NCBI RefSeq assembly: GCF_019578655.1
Contig: NC_063262.1
Coordinates: 18,545,582 to 18,609,581 of the forward strand
Direction of reading: 5' to 3'
DNA from: Ricinus communis
Taxonomy: Eukaryota > Streptophyta > Magnoliopsida > Malpighiales > Euphorbiaceae
DNA length: 64,000 nt
Shown here in pieces: positions 13,122 through 24,257 of the stretch. Both the position numbers and the translations under genes were made by a program. The notes beneath the pieces are model-generated. The model was not told where the DNA came from. It did not search any database and saw nothing but the letters and a program-made list of their open reading frames with translations. Positions within the stretch are counted from its first letter, which is position 1, and each line of letters starts with the position of its first letter.

Positions 13122-14147
13122 ACTTTTATGATAAAATGCAATGTTAGATAGCAACACAAGTAGATCGACCATGTTCAATTTACACAAAATTTAATAGAAT
13201 TTCGGCAGTATATCAAATTGGTTGTTAACCCAGGAAGCTAGGGGTAAGGTACCCTAACCGCCGAAATCCTGCAAGGCTGAAAATATAGGGTGCAAAGGGA
13301 GAACAAAATAACAGATAATTACAAATACAATGCCCAATGGCATTTCAGTACATAACATCACAACGTACCCAATGGTAGCACATCCAAAGCGGAATGAGGA
13401 CAAAATAAATAAAAAGTAATATGAAAACAAAAATGAAAAATAAGGGCAGGAAGAACAAAATTAAAAATAACACAAATAAACAATGGAATATGCATTAAAG
13501 TCGGAAATGACATACCTGAGGTGAAAAAGAAAAAATGTGATTCACAGGAAATGAAACTAGAATGAGAAAGCAATGATACGGAAATCAACAAAAGTATAAG
13601 AAAAACTAAATGACAATCATGTATGAACGGAAAAACAGAACAAGCAAGATTAAGTGTAAAATACATATTACTTACTGCGATTGTCTCTGACGAAGTAGAA
13701 TAGTAGATAAAAAGTACGGAAGGAGAGAAAAATTGGCCAAACCAGGGAAATGATGAAAAACTTCGTTTTAAATAGGGTTCGTGCACCGACCGTGCAACGG
13801 ACCGTGCGTATGCGCACCGGCCATGCAAATGCGCACGGGCCGTGCAACGATTTGTGCTAATATGCGCGGGCCGTGCAACTGGCCGTGCGTATATGGGCCC
13901 GAATTACACATAAAAATATTTATATTTTTCCGACACTAAATATATTCAAAAACTTTGAAACAGAGGAATAAAAACAAATTAAGAACATACTCAAGCAAGT
14001 AAATCAAAATAAATAAAGTCCAAAGAAAAATAACGAAATAACAAAAATAAAAAAAAAAACAAAAACGTAAAAGCATCGTCAAAATCGAATGTACAAAAAT
14101 ACTTATTTTTGCTGAGTCCTAAGCTTGACTCATCCGGATTAACCTTC
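13122..14147 (-). promoter_or_regulatory. Spacer upstream of ORF3 with LTR-like GC array and TATA-like box
   Basis: About 1 kb between the integrase end and ORF3. At 13785-13905 it carries words such as GCACGGGCCGTGCAACG, close to the U3 array of the E1 LTR (GCACGGCCCGTGCAACGGG). Directly downstream on the minus strand is CTATTTAAAACG (about 13765-13776), a TATA-like element, then splice-donor-like words GTAAGT (13675-13670) and CAG/GTATGT (13518-13510). A promoter and leader for a separate ORF3 transcript is an inference from this layout. The frames called across it by length alone are not conserved. Confidence 0.45.
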
Positions 14148-16158
14148 TTATGCATACAAAACTAGGTCAACTCGTTGCTCACCATTCAATGAGTTACCAT
14201 GGTAAAGTTTTAATCGATGCCCATTCACTTTGAAATCTCCCTTCCCAGGATGATGCAACTCCACCACTCCATGTGGAAAGACCTGTCTGACCTGAAATGG
14301 TCCAGACCACCGACTTTGCAGCTTTCCAGGAAACAGACGAAGGTAAGAGTTGTACAGCAACACTCGATCCCCGACTTGAAACTCCTTATGCCCACGAATC
14401 CTTTGATCATGCCATTTTTTCGTTCTTGCTTTGTAAGATAACGAGTTTTCGTACGCCTGCTGGCGCCACTCATCTAGCTCACTCAGCTGCCACTATCACT
14501 CCTTACCTACAGAATCAATATCAAAGTTACAAGTCCTAAGGGCCCAAAGTGCCCTATGCTCTAACTCAACAAGTAAATGACATGACTTTCCCATAAACAA
14601 GGCGATAGGGCGTAAAACCTATAGATGTCCTAAAAGCAGTCCTAAACGCCTATAATGCATCATCTAACTTAAGAGTCCAATCCTTCCTACTAGTACTAAC
14701 AGTTCTCTCTAAAATACGTTTAATACCCCTATTAGTTACCTTAACCTGCCCACTAGTCTGGGGGTGATGGGGAGTAGAGAACCGCTGAGTAACTCCATAC
14801 CGCTTAAGTACCTTCTCTAATTGGGTGTTACAGAAATGTGTTCCTCTATCACTAATAAGCGCCCTAAGTGTGCCAAACCTAGCAAACAATTGCTTAAGGA
14901 ACCTGCAAACAACCTTGGCATCATCAGTGGCCAAAGCCTGAGCTTTAGGCCACTTAGAGAAATATTCAATAGCAACCAGAATGTACTTATTACCATATAA
15001 AGAGGGAAAGGGTCCCATGAAGTCGATGCCCCAAACATAAAAAATCTCAACGACTTGCACACCAGTTTCGGGCATTTCATCACGAGAAGAGATATTACCT
15101 GCGCGCTGGCAAGGGTCACAAACCTGAACAAATTTTCGTGCGTCTTGGAAGAGCGTAGGCCAATAGAATCCTGCCTCTAGCACCTTCCTCGCTGTATGGT
15201 TTGCTGCTTGATGACCTCTAGTGGGTCCCTTATGGCAGTGCTTCAATATTTGGAGAGTCTCTTCGCCATATACACAACGGCGAATCACCTGATCTGCACA
15301 TACTTTAAACAAAAAGGGATCTTCCCAAATGTAGTATTTCAAATCGGCGAAGAATTTCTTCTTTTGCTGATAAGTCATACCCTTTGGTAGAACCCTAGCA
15401 ACCAAATAGTTAGCGTAATCTGAAAACCAGGGAGTATCAGTGTATACCTGAGTGACATATAAATGTTCTTCTGAAAATCGATCATCTATGGTTGTCTCAT
15501 CAAGTGCATCCAAGTGAGGATTTTCCAATCTCGATAAATGGTCCGCTGCCAGATTCTCTGCGCCCTTCTTATCCTTGATCTCGACATCAAATTCCTGTAA
15601 TAAAAGAATCCACCGAATTAATCTCGGTTTCGCATCATTTTTCAGGAATAAGTACCTCAACGCCGAGTGGTCCGTGAAGACGATGGTTTTGGAGAGAACG
15701 AGGTATGATCTAAACTTGTCGAAGGCGTAAACAACAGCCAACAACTCCTTCTCTATGGTGGTGTAGTGTTCTTGGGCTCCTGTCAAAGTCTTGCTAGCAT
15801 AGTAAATGGGTTGGAACTTCTTTTCAATCCTTTGTCCAAGCACAGCTCTAACTGCATAATCACTAGCATCGCACATCAGTTCAAAAGGCAGCCCCCAATT
15901 AGGAGAAACCATGATTGGGGCTGTAGTTAGAAGTTTCTTAAGTAACTCAAAAGCTGCCAAGCATGTATCATCAAAAATAAAAGGTACATCTTTAACTAAC
16001 AATTGAGTGAGAGGCCTAGCAATCTTAGAAAAATCTCTAATAAATCTCCTATAAAACCCTGCATGGCCCAGAAAACTCCTAACAGCCTTAACAGAACTAG
16101 GAGGAGGTAGCTTAGATATTACTTCTACCTTAGCTCTATCCACCTCCATCCCAGCCTA
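14148..16158 (-). pseudogene. E1 RT end, RNase H and integrase
   Basis: Minus-strand frame with RT connection ([19 protein letters not shown]), RNase H ([44 protein letters not shown]), an integrase zinc-binding region ([11 protein letters not shown] with KFVQVCDPC), the core with first Asp in WGIDFMGPF and second in LISDRGTHF, and a C-terminal domain (SRWSGPFQVRQVFPHG, GHRLKLYHG). The catalytic Glu expected 35 residues after the second Asp is Lys (codon 14740-14742, GQVKVTNR), so the enzyme would be inactive. Stops: TAG 14650-14652 where relatives have Trp, and TGA-TAG near 14505. A one-base insertion near 14594 shifts the final part. TAG at 16156-16158 separates it from the RT core. No chromodomain is present, as expected for Athila. 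Confidence 0.92.
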
Positions 16159-16212
16159 AGAGATCTTATGCCCTAAAACAATCCCCTCTCTCACCATGAA
16201 ATGGCATTTTTC

Positions 16213-17299
16213 CTAGTTTAGTACCAAGTTAGCCTCAATACACCTAGCTAACATGCGCTCAAGGTTTGCCAAACAAAGAGAGAAAGAATTACCAAAAACA
16301 GAGAAGTCATCCATAAATACCTCCATAGACTCTTCAATCATGTCCTCAAAAATAGCCATCATGCACTGCTGAAATGTAGCCAGTGCATTGCACAGTCCGA
16401 ATGGCATCTGTCTATAAGCGAACGTCCCATAAGGGCAGGTGAAGGTAGTCTTCTCTTGGTTCTCGGGTGCAATAGGAATCTGAAAGTAACCTAAAAAGCC
16501 ATCAAGAAAACAATAAAACATGTGACCTGCTAAACGTTCAATCATCTGATCAATGAAAGGAAGAGGGAAATGATCCTTCCGAGTTGCATCATTAAGCCTA
16601 CGGTAATCAATGCAAACTCGAAAACCTGTTACCATCCGAGTCGGGATCAACTCATCCTTCTCATTCCTTACCACTGTCATGCCTCCTTTCTTGGGTACAG
16701 CCTGCACAGGACTCACCCACGAACTGTCAGAAATGGGATACATCAAACCTGCATCAAGAAGTTTAATTACCTTTTTCTTTACCACTTCTTTCATGTTCAG
16801 ATTGAGTCATCTTTGAGGCTGAACAACCGGCCTGAAACTGTCCTCCAATGAAATCTTATGAGAGCAGAAACTTGGATTTATGCCCGGGATATCGGCTATC
16901 TTGAAAGCAAAGGCCTTCTTGTACTTCCTTAGAACTTCCAACAGCATGGTTTGTTCTTCAGGAGTTAGATCGGCTGCTATGATTACTGGTAAGCGCTTCT
17001 CTTCATCCAGGAAGGCATAAACCAAGTGGCTCGGTAACTCCTTTAGTTCTAAGACTGGTGGGTCCTCGAATGAAGTCTTTACCTTCTGCACCCCAGACCT
17101 GTCAAGAAAAAGATAGGGATCAGTTGACAAGCTCGGCTCAGAAGCCAATAAAACAGCGAGTTGCTCCAACACTTGCTCGTTGGACAACTCCTCCTCGTCC
17201 TCAGCTAATGCTACCTGCAAAGGGTCAGAACATAAAATTTCTTGCAAATGGGACTCAACCACATCATCAATCACATCAATAGAATATACAGTATTATCA
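16213..17299 (-). pseudogene. E1 pre-RT linker and reverse transcriptase core
   Basis: The linker (17274-16807) has the Athila-type features EDEEELSNEQVLEQLAVLLA and LPVIIAADLTPEEQ. TGA at 16807-16809, in a position where relatives have Arg, separates it from the RT. The RT core contains SSWVSPVQAVPKKGG, FRVCIDYRRLNDATRKDHFP, FLDGFLGYFQIPIAP, QMPFGLCNALATFQQCM and the catalytic FMDDFSVFG box, so the two active-site Asp residues remain. The frame closes at TAG 16213-16215 (a Trp position), and continues in the same frame to the RNase H part. The frame is uniform from 17274 to 14650, so this was one pol ORF. A further stop at about 17311 divides linker and protease. Confidence 0.92.
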
Positions 17300-18197
17300 T
17301 AGTCCAGTGACTATCTCATGGAAGTGGCTAGGTCAAAGGTAATGGTCTCATCATCAACTCTAAGCTTAAGCTTTCCATCGCTTACATCGATAACAACCCT
17401 CGATTTAGCTAGGAAAGGCCTACCCAGGATAAAAGGCACAGTGCTTTCACCCTCCATATCCATTACCATAAAATCCATAAGAAAGATAAATTTATCTACC
17501 TTTACAAGTACATCTTCAACAATACCTCTAGGAATTTTAACAGTCCTATCTGCTAACTAAACACTCATCCTAGTAGGTTTAGGTTCATGCAACCCTAATT
17601 TGCAAATAAACTAGTGGGCATTAAGTTAATACTAGCTCCTAAATCAGCCAATGAACCACTAATTGATAAATCACCAATCATACAAGGGATAGTAAAACTC
17701 CCTAGATCTCGTCGCTTGAGTGGCAGTTTATTCTGGAGAATAGCTGAACACTCCTCATTAAGCACTACCTGACCAAGATCCTCCAACTTCCTCTTGTTGC
17801 TCAAAATCTCCTTTAAAAACTTGGCGTACTTCGGCATCTGTGAAATTGCCTAAACAAAAGGTAAGTTAATTTCCAGCTGCTTAAATAAGTCAAGAAACTT
17901 ACTATATTGCTTGTCCACCTTATCCTGCCTCAACCTTGCAGGATATGGAACCGGGGGCTGATGCTCCCACACAGGGCTCTTTTACTTGTCTTCTTTCTTT
18001 CTCTCATTCTCTACCACCTCAAGGTCTGGTCCTTCCTTAGCCGGCTCGACCTGCACAATTGTATTATCCTTATCAGCTAAAGGCGAAGAACCAGTCAATT
18101 TCTTACCTGAACGCAAGGTGATAGCCTTGCAATGCTCCCTCGGGTTTGACTCTGTAGTGCTAGGGAGCGATCCTGAAGGTTTCTTTGAAAGCATCTT
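17300..18197 (-). pseudogene. E1 Gag C-terminus and protease
   Basis: Starts abruptly at 18197 at the deletion junction with LTR sequence. The Gag tail reads LPSTTESNPREHCKAITLRS, also seen in E2, then the linker MPKYAKFLKEILSNKRKLED, and the protease with SLADLGASINLMP (catalytic D-L-G-A-S) and VPFILGRPFLAKSRVVIDV. Breaks: in-frame stops near 17980, 17850, 17568 and 17311, all at Gln positions in relatives, and a one-base loss in an A run near 17610 that ends the frame after SLFAN. Protease residues otherwise match E2 closely. Confidence 0.85.
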
Positions 18198-19146
18198 AAT
18201 TAACCTTATCTCTAAGTGTTAACTACCGGTTCTTACTATTTAATTTCCAGTTGTAAAAAGCATTTCCCAGTGTCAAGAAACAACCCAAAAGACAATTAAT
18301 TTAACGTCTTAAATTAATTGAATCAAATTTTATTACTAAACAGTAAGAAGATTACAAAAATGGCAAATAAAAATCTAATATTTAAACACAAACCATCAAC
18401 AAAGATAAACCCCAATGGGTTCGGCAGTTCTAGCTACTCATAATGAAAGAAATAAATACAAAAGGAAATAAATAACAGAAAAGAAAATGAAACATATAAC
18501 AGCTCTTCTATCGAATCGAAGTGGGAATGTCGCAAGTGCCAATTCAGTAACCAGCCTCAAGTATGGATCTCGGATGTCTTGGTCAATCATCTAGAAACTT
18601 CAATCTTTGTTTGAATCCTCCAAATCAATCCTTTGAACTGACGTTGGTCTCCTAAAATGTCAAGAACAGAGGTGGAGAAGTGAGGGGTCGCGCGCGTAGA
18701 GAAATCCAAAAATCAGAAACGGAACCCTGTCTCGTTTTACGTGCACCTATTTATAGGCAGAAGTGCCATAGCCGTGCCACGATTCGTGCCATGGCCTGAG
18801 TAAATATGCACGGCCCGTGCCGCGGTCCGTGGCACGACCCGTGCAACGGCCCGGGCAACGGGCACCAACCTCCATTAAATGCCAAATTTTCAAAATTGTC
18901 CAAGGTCGTGCAAAAGCCTCGAACTGCGCGTTAACAAGGAATCGACTCTGATAACATCTAATATGCATGAATCATCCAAATATCTTTATTTCTACCCATA
19001 AATCAATCAATATCTATCAAAGAGTCCGAAAACCTGAAAAATTCATAAACATACCAAAGTGCGATCAAACAGGAATAAATATGACTCAATTACGCGAATA
19101 AACGACTATAAACAGTCAATAAACATGCATAGAATCATCTACATCA
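18198..19146 (-). repeat. Truncated 5' LTR of E1
   Basis: 949 bp matching the 3' LTR from its start (19146) to the word TTAACCTTATCTC, then a jump into gag. TATA box at 18747-18757. The lost part covers the LTR 3' end (about 470 bp), PBS, leader and most of gag. Confidence 0.9.
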
Positions 19147-20318
19147 ATGCAAATAAAGGAACAACAGCAACTGACAATCGAAAGACAACCGTAACAAAGA
19201 AGCAAACTCGAAGGGGACCTAATTGATGGAATTCTAAGGTTGATTTTATAAACTACCAATCTTGCTACCCGTGCCTAAATCCTGAATCGAACTGAGCTCC
19301 TCTATCAAGCTCACCAAATTCTTATACCTGCACTAACCTAATGGAATCTCTTCCTATCAAATTATTACATATCAGCATTAAGCGTGATTTAGATCTATTA
19401 AGAGTTGTTAGTTCTTAATCTGGCAAGTGAATTAACCTTATCTCTAAGTGTTAACTATCAGTTCTTACTATTGAATTTTTAGTTGTAACAAGCATTTCTC
19501 AATGTCAAGAAACAACCCAAAAGACAATTAATTCAACGTCTCAAATTAACTGAATCAAACTTTATTACTAAACAGTAAGAAGATTACAAGAATGGCAAAT
19601 AAAAATCTAACAGTTAAACACAATTCATCAATAAAGGTGAACCCCAATGGGTTCTGCAGCCCTAGCTACTTATAATGAAAGAAACAAATACAAAAAAAAA
19701 ATAACAGAAAAGGAATTGGAACATGTAACCCCTCTTCTCTCGAATCGGAGTGGAAATGTACAAGTGCCAATTCTGAAACCAGCCTCAAGTATGGATTTCG
19801 GATGTCTCGGTCAATCGTCTAGAACCTTCAATCTTTGCTTGAATCTCCCAAATCAATCCTCTGAAACGATGTTGGTCTCTCAAAATGTCTAGAACAGAGG
19901 TGTAGAAGTGAGGGGTCGCGCGCGTAGAGAAGTCCAGAAATCAGAAGCGGAACCCTGTCTCATTTTACATGCTCCTACTTATAGGCAGAAGTGTCTTAGC
20001 CAATGCCCTGGCTCGTGCCACGGCCCGTGCCAATATGCACAGCCCATGTAAATATGCATGGCCGTGCAATTGCCCGTGCGAAGGCCTCGAATTATGCGCT
20101 AATCAAGGAATCAACTCTGATAAACATCTAATATGCATAAATCATCCATATAGCTTGGTTTCTGCCCGGAAATCAATCAATTTCCCATCAATGAGTCCGA
20201 AAATCTGAAAAACTCAGAAACATACCAAAGTGCGATCAAACATGAATAAATATGACTCAAATACACGAATAAACGAATGATAAACAATCAATAAATATGC
20301 ATAGAATCATCTACATCA
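19147..20318 (-). repeat. 5' part of the E2 5' LTR (before the E1 insertion)
   Basis: 1,172 bp, minus strand starting TGATGTAGATGATTC. It ends at the ATGCA target duplication (19147-19151) and resumes at 8360. Its GC word cluster (about 19995-20085) is smaller and its TATA region (CTACTTATAGG) is altered relative to E1. Confidence 0.88.
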
Positions 20319-21143
20319 GGTTGCATCAGCACCACGTACGCACCGATATGAATTTAAGTCAGGTAATAGAAGAATGGTTTAGGATTTACCCTGGTCGAGT
20401 TTAACTCTCTAGGCTGAGTAAAGTGAGTTGCTGGAGTAAAGGTCCCTCATTGAGCATTGCTCTCTAGGCGTCACCTTAATTGAAAAGTTAAATGACCAGA
20501 CTGGATTTAAGGATCCTGGTCGAGCTTCACTCTCTCGGTGCTAGTTCTGTTAGAACAAGAGAGCCGAAAGGCTAAGACTGTTTAGTAATAGAGATTAGGG
20601 TTCTACTGAAGTACTTCATCCCGTAGTATGTGAAATTTATTTTATAGAAGTATGGCATGACACATATTTTTGCATGACTTAATATTTTATGTTAAATTAA
20701 ATAAATTTATTATTGAAGTGTTTGTAATTATTTTTGGATATATGATTTTAACTCACTCCCGAGACTGACAGTCTCATTAAACTATTTTTAAAGTGTGGTT
20801 AGTTTTTTCGCAGTTCTTTTCATTTAGCTACCCGATTCCTTCATCTTCGGGTTTAATGTAACTGATTTTATTGGTATGTTGACTTTTAAAATTCTAGAAT
20901 CTCCGCAGTAGGAATTTCGGATTTATCATTTTATAATTTCATGTAAATTCCGGTCTTGCCTATTCATGCTGGCAGTCCACATTCTAAATATGTAGAACCT
21001 GATGGTTCAGACTAATTGTGGATCAGTGCTATTGGATTGAGGTTTGCTTAAGTTAATGAATGGACAGGCTTACTACGGGATTTGGTGGCCTTACGCCTAC
21101 CCATTCCCTAGTGCTAGTCACGGGCCACAGGTCGGGCGTGACA
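20319..21143 (+). repeat. 3' part of a long Ty3-type LTR, same family as the solo LTR
   Basis: Collinear with about 34365-35731: GAGAGCCGAAAGGCTA, TCGAGACTGACAGTCTC-like, CTCCGCAGTAG, GGCTTACTACGGGATT, GGTGGCCTTACGCCTACCC, ending CGTGACA. Its 5' part is missing; E2 lies at that side, so E2 probably inserted here and the left flank was later lost. Confidence 0.8.
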
Positions 21144-22449
21144 ACTACCAAGTTTTTAACCTAAATAGATTATTCTTTTACATACCAAGGCCCAATTAAG
21201 TCTTTCTATTCTAAGTGAGTCCATTAATTGATTTTAAACATAGCAAATTTCCGCTAAGTCTATATGAAATTTAACTTAAATCTAATTTACTATCTCTTTA
21301 ATCTAATGGACTCTAAGTTTCATGCCACAGTCTAATTTTTAAGGTCTAAATCTAGATGTCTATTTTTAATTAACAATTAGGTAATCAATTAATTACCATA
21401 CATCATCAAAATAAAGTAAAAAATAAAGCATAATAAGGAAAGAAAATAAATATAACTATTACAACCGTTCCTACCACAACTAGAATTCTTACATTTAGAG
21501 ACAAATGTCATCCATCTGTAAATAGCGACAATATAATAATAGATTACCGACCACCAGGTTGGTTATGAAAATAGCAACAGTGCAGTGACGAAGATATAGC
21601 GACTGACACTAGGCCATTGCTATTTAGGGCGCCAAATTTTGGCGCATAAACTAACAACATACTTACGATGGAGAATTAGCGATGGAGTGCTTGCTTTCGC
21701 TAATTACCCAAGGAGGCTTGAAACTTTGGCGCCTTTCCTGTTAGTTTAGCAATGAATGCGTCGTCGATAACCTGGCTCATCTAGTGATAGCGCGGTATCA
21801 TTGCTAAGGGCAACACATAGCGACGGCGTGCTAACAGCTTACCAACTCATATGGACATATAGCCAACGGGAACTTCATGAACCTGAACCCAAACCTGGAT
21901 GTGATACAAAGAATGATAGAAGGTACCTTTCCTTTTTGCAAGTGATGAAGGATTAGGACATGAGAATTGAAGGTCCAGGGACCACCCTCCATCACCCGTT
22001 TCAAATCTAGAGGATGATAAAACTAGAAGAGAAAGAGATCATCACTCAGGTCTTTGATTGAAATATCTTTCTCTGGCCTCCAAACACTAGCCATCTGATG
22101 CAATAAAGAGTTAAATTTGTCTCCTTATCGATTGAGAAACAACTGATTAAGCAATACTCATTGAACTCTTGAGACTCCAATGACTTCTCTTAGGGTAAAT
22201 CTAATTGCTTACCTTCATCAACCATAAGGGATAAAGACTTTATATCCTTTCCATAATTCAAGGAAAAGAAATTGTGAACTAGGAAAGGATAGATTGTCAC
22301 AAGGAAAGAAAGAGCAAGAAAATCTCAACAAAAAAGGAAAGCAAACTCTCAACAAGGACAGAAAACAAAACTCTAAAAAATGAGAGGAAAAAGTATCATT
22401 TAAATAGTAAAATAACCCAAATAGGGTTTAGATATAATTAAAAAATACA
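21144..22449. other. Intergenic DNA, possible DNA-transposon relic
   Basis: No gene recognised. Between about 21520 and 21840 there is a cluster of GCGAC, TAGCGAC and TTGCTA words with GGGCGCCAAATTTTGGCGC, reminiscent of subterminal repeats of plant CACTA-type transposons, but no terminal repeats or transposase are seen. Confidence 0.3.
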
Positions 22450-23508
22450 AAAGTTGTATCAGGTGCTAACTAGACTTTAGAGTTAAATAAGTATTTAACC
22501 ATTTTCTATTATGATAATATTAAAGTATTTAAGTAATATTATATGTCTATCCTTATTTTTATGGGTAGATTTCTTAATTAAATATAACAATATCTTTATA
22601 ATATTTTATACTTATAAATAGGTATTATAATCAATAGAATGAAATATTCACGTACACACACGGAAATCATTCTCTCTTCTACTCTCTCACTTTTTTTTTA
22701 TTATTATTTTTTATTTTACAACATATTTATTAGCACAATTGCTTAAGACAAGATTCAATATTTTAAGGTAAATCTTTATCCTTTTTTTGTATTTAAAAAA
22801 AGAATAAAATTATGTCAACATTCTTTCTCAAAACCAAATGCCCACATGTTTACTAAAAGTATTAGATAAACACGGTTGTCGAGCAATTTTTTTCTTTTTC
22901 CTTTTCTTAGTTTTTTGTTTATTTTAATTTTGTGGCTTTTTCACTTATACTAAAATTCTTTATTTTAGCCCAATACTAATTTATATTGTAATTATAATTT
23001 TATCTGTATATTTTGTAAGATCAAAATCATAATTTTATTTTATCTCATTTTATTTTATTATAAATACATAATTTAATATTAGTTAATGTTATTATTATTA
23101 TTTTATGTTAGTATTATATATTTTAGAGAGATGTTATTTGATGTTAATTAATGTTAGCCATGTTACTGAAGAACTATCATCATATATAATTTCTGAAGAA
23201 TTTATATTATAAATTTGAGTTCTTTAAGAACTCATATTATAACTTTTAGTTTATGAAGAATTTGTATTATAAATTTTAGTTCCTATAGAACTAGTATTAA
23301 TTTTAATTCATGAAGAACTAATTATACAAGTAACTAAGATATAATTTCTTGAAGAAATTTGACCCTAAGTTCTTAAAGAATAAAATATCTTTAAATCTAG
23401 TATCTCAATTTATTAAAAAATTAATATTTTAATATTTCTGAAGAACTAAATATATCAATCCTCTAAAATACCGATACTAATTGACGTATAATTTATTTTT
23501 ATATAGAA

Positions 23509-24130
23509 ATGTCGAATTTGACAAAACTCAGATTTGTGGAACTCGACAACATGGACAAGAATTATTTATCGTGGATACTAGATGCTGAGATACATCTAGA
23601 TGCTATGGGTCTTGGAAATATAATTAAAGATCAAGAATCTCTATAAAATTATACTAAGGTGATCATTTTTCTTCGTCATCATCTTCATGAAGCACTGAAA
23701 CTTGAATATTTGATAGTTAAAGATCCATTAGTTCTTTGAAAAAATTTAAAAGAAAGATATGACCATCATAAATCGGTCATCCTTCCAAAGACTCGTTATG
23801 AATGAATGCATTTACGATTATAAGACTTTAAAATGGTAAGTGAATATAACTCTGCAATTTTTAGAATTAGTTCTAAATTGAAATTATATGGAGGAAATAT
23901 TACTGACTATGATATATTAGATAAGATATTTACTACTTTCATGCCTCAAACTAGCTATTATAAATTTTTACCATTATAGTTGGTTTCTAGCCGAGAGCTA
24001 AATAATCTCTATTTGAGAATTTTGGATATATTGTATATGTCAAATTGACCCTCTACATTGCACAAAAATATGACCTCAAAGGAGATTGAGAATACACATT
24101 GGATATGAATCCCCATCTTTAATTAAATAT
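23509..24130 (+). pseudogene. Ty1/copia Gag relic
   Basis: ATG at 23509 reads MSNLTKLRFVELDNMDKNYL, then SWILDAEIHLDAMGLGN, typical of the copia Gag amino end. Several stops (for example near 23644 and 23739) and loss of the zinc knuckle follow. Later traces include FRISSKLKLYGGNITDYD and SRELNNLYLRILDI. Confidence 0.8.
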
Positions 24131-24257
24131 CTTGAGCCATTAACGAAGAATATCTTTACTTTGAAATTTAATGATTTTCGTCTTAGTGAGGCTTTATTTT
24201 CTAAATTGGAGGGGAAAAACAAGCAATTAGAGAAACAAATTATTTAGAATGAGCCAT

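Larger units (their letters stand above)
8361..19146 (-). mobile_element. Athila-like Ty3 element E1 (inner, once autonomous, deletion at 5' side)
   Basis: On the minus strand: truncated 5' LTR (19146-18198), C-terminal gag remnant (18197 to about 17985), protease, RT, RNase H, integrase (to 14148), a non-coding spacer, ORF3 (13121-11449), a non-coding 3' region, PPT (9796-9780) and a complete 3' LTR (9779-8361, 1,419 bp). ATGCA target duplications flank it. The 5' LTR end, PBS and most of gag are deleted at the 18197/18198 junction. Domain order and tRNA-Asp-primed relatives place it in the Athila lineage. All coding regions are decayed by in-frame stops and a few single-base indels. Confidence 0.9.
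3349..20318 (-). mobile_element. Athila-like Ty3 element E2 (outer, non-autonomous), interrupted by E1
   Basis: Read on the minus strand, E2 consists of: 5' LTR (20318 down to 19147, interrupted, resuming 8360 to 8176), tRNA-Asp primer site (8169-8152), gag (8012 to about 6500), protease (about 6500 to 5614), a long non-coding 3' region, a PPT (3520-3504) and a 3' LTR truncated to 155 bp (3503-3349). Element E1 (8361-19146) is inserted in the 5' LTR. No RT, RNase H or integrase is visible, so E2 would have depended on enzymes of a relative. The LTR fragments at 3349-3503 and 20160-20318 share features not found in the E1 LTRs (GCCCGGAAATCAATCAATTT), which supports pairing them as one element. 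No target duplication can be seen because the 3' LTR is truncated. Confidence 0.8.

Noticed and set aside
13358..13828. 156-codon minus-strand frame upstream of E1 ORF3
   Set aside because: Hydrophobic, low-complexity reading of T-rich leader; not conserved in relatives as far as can be seen.
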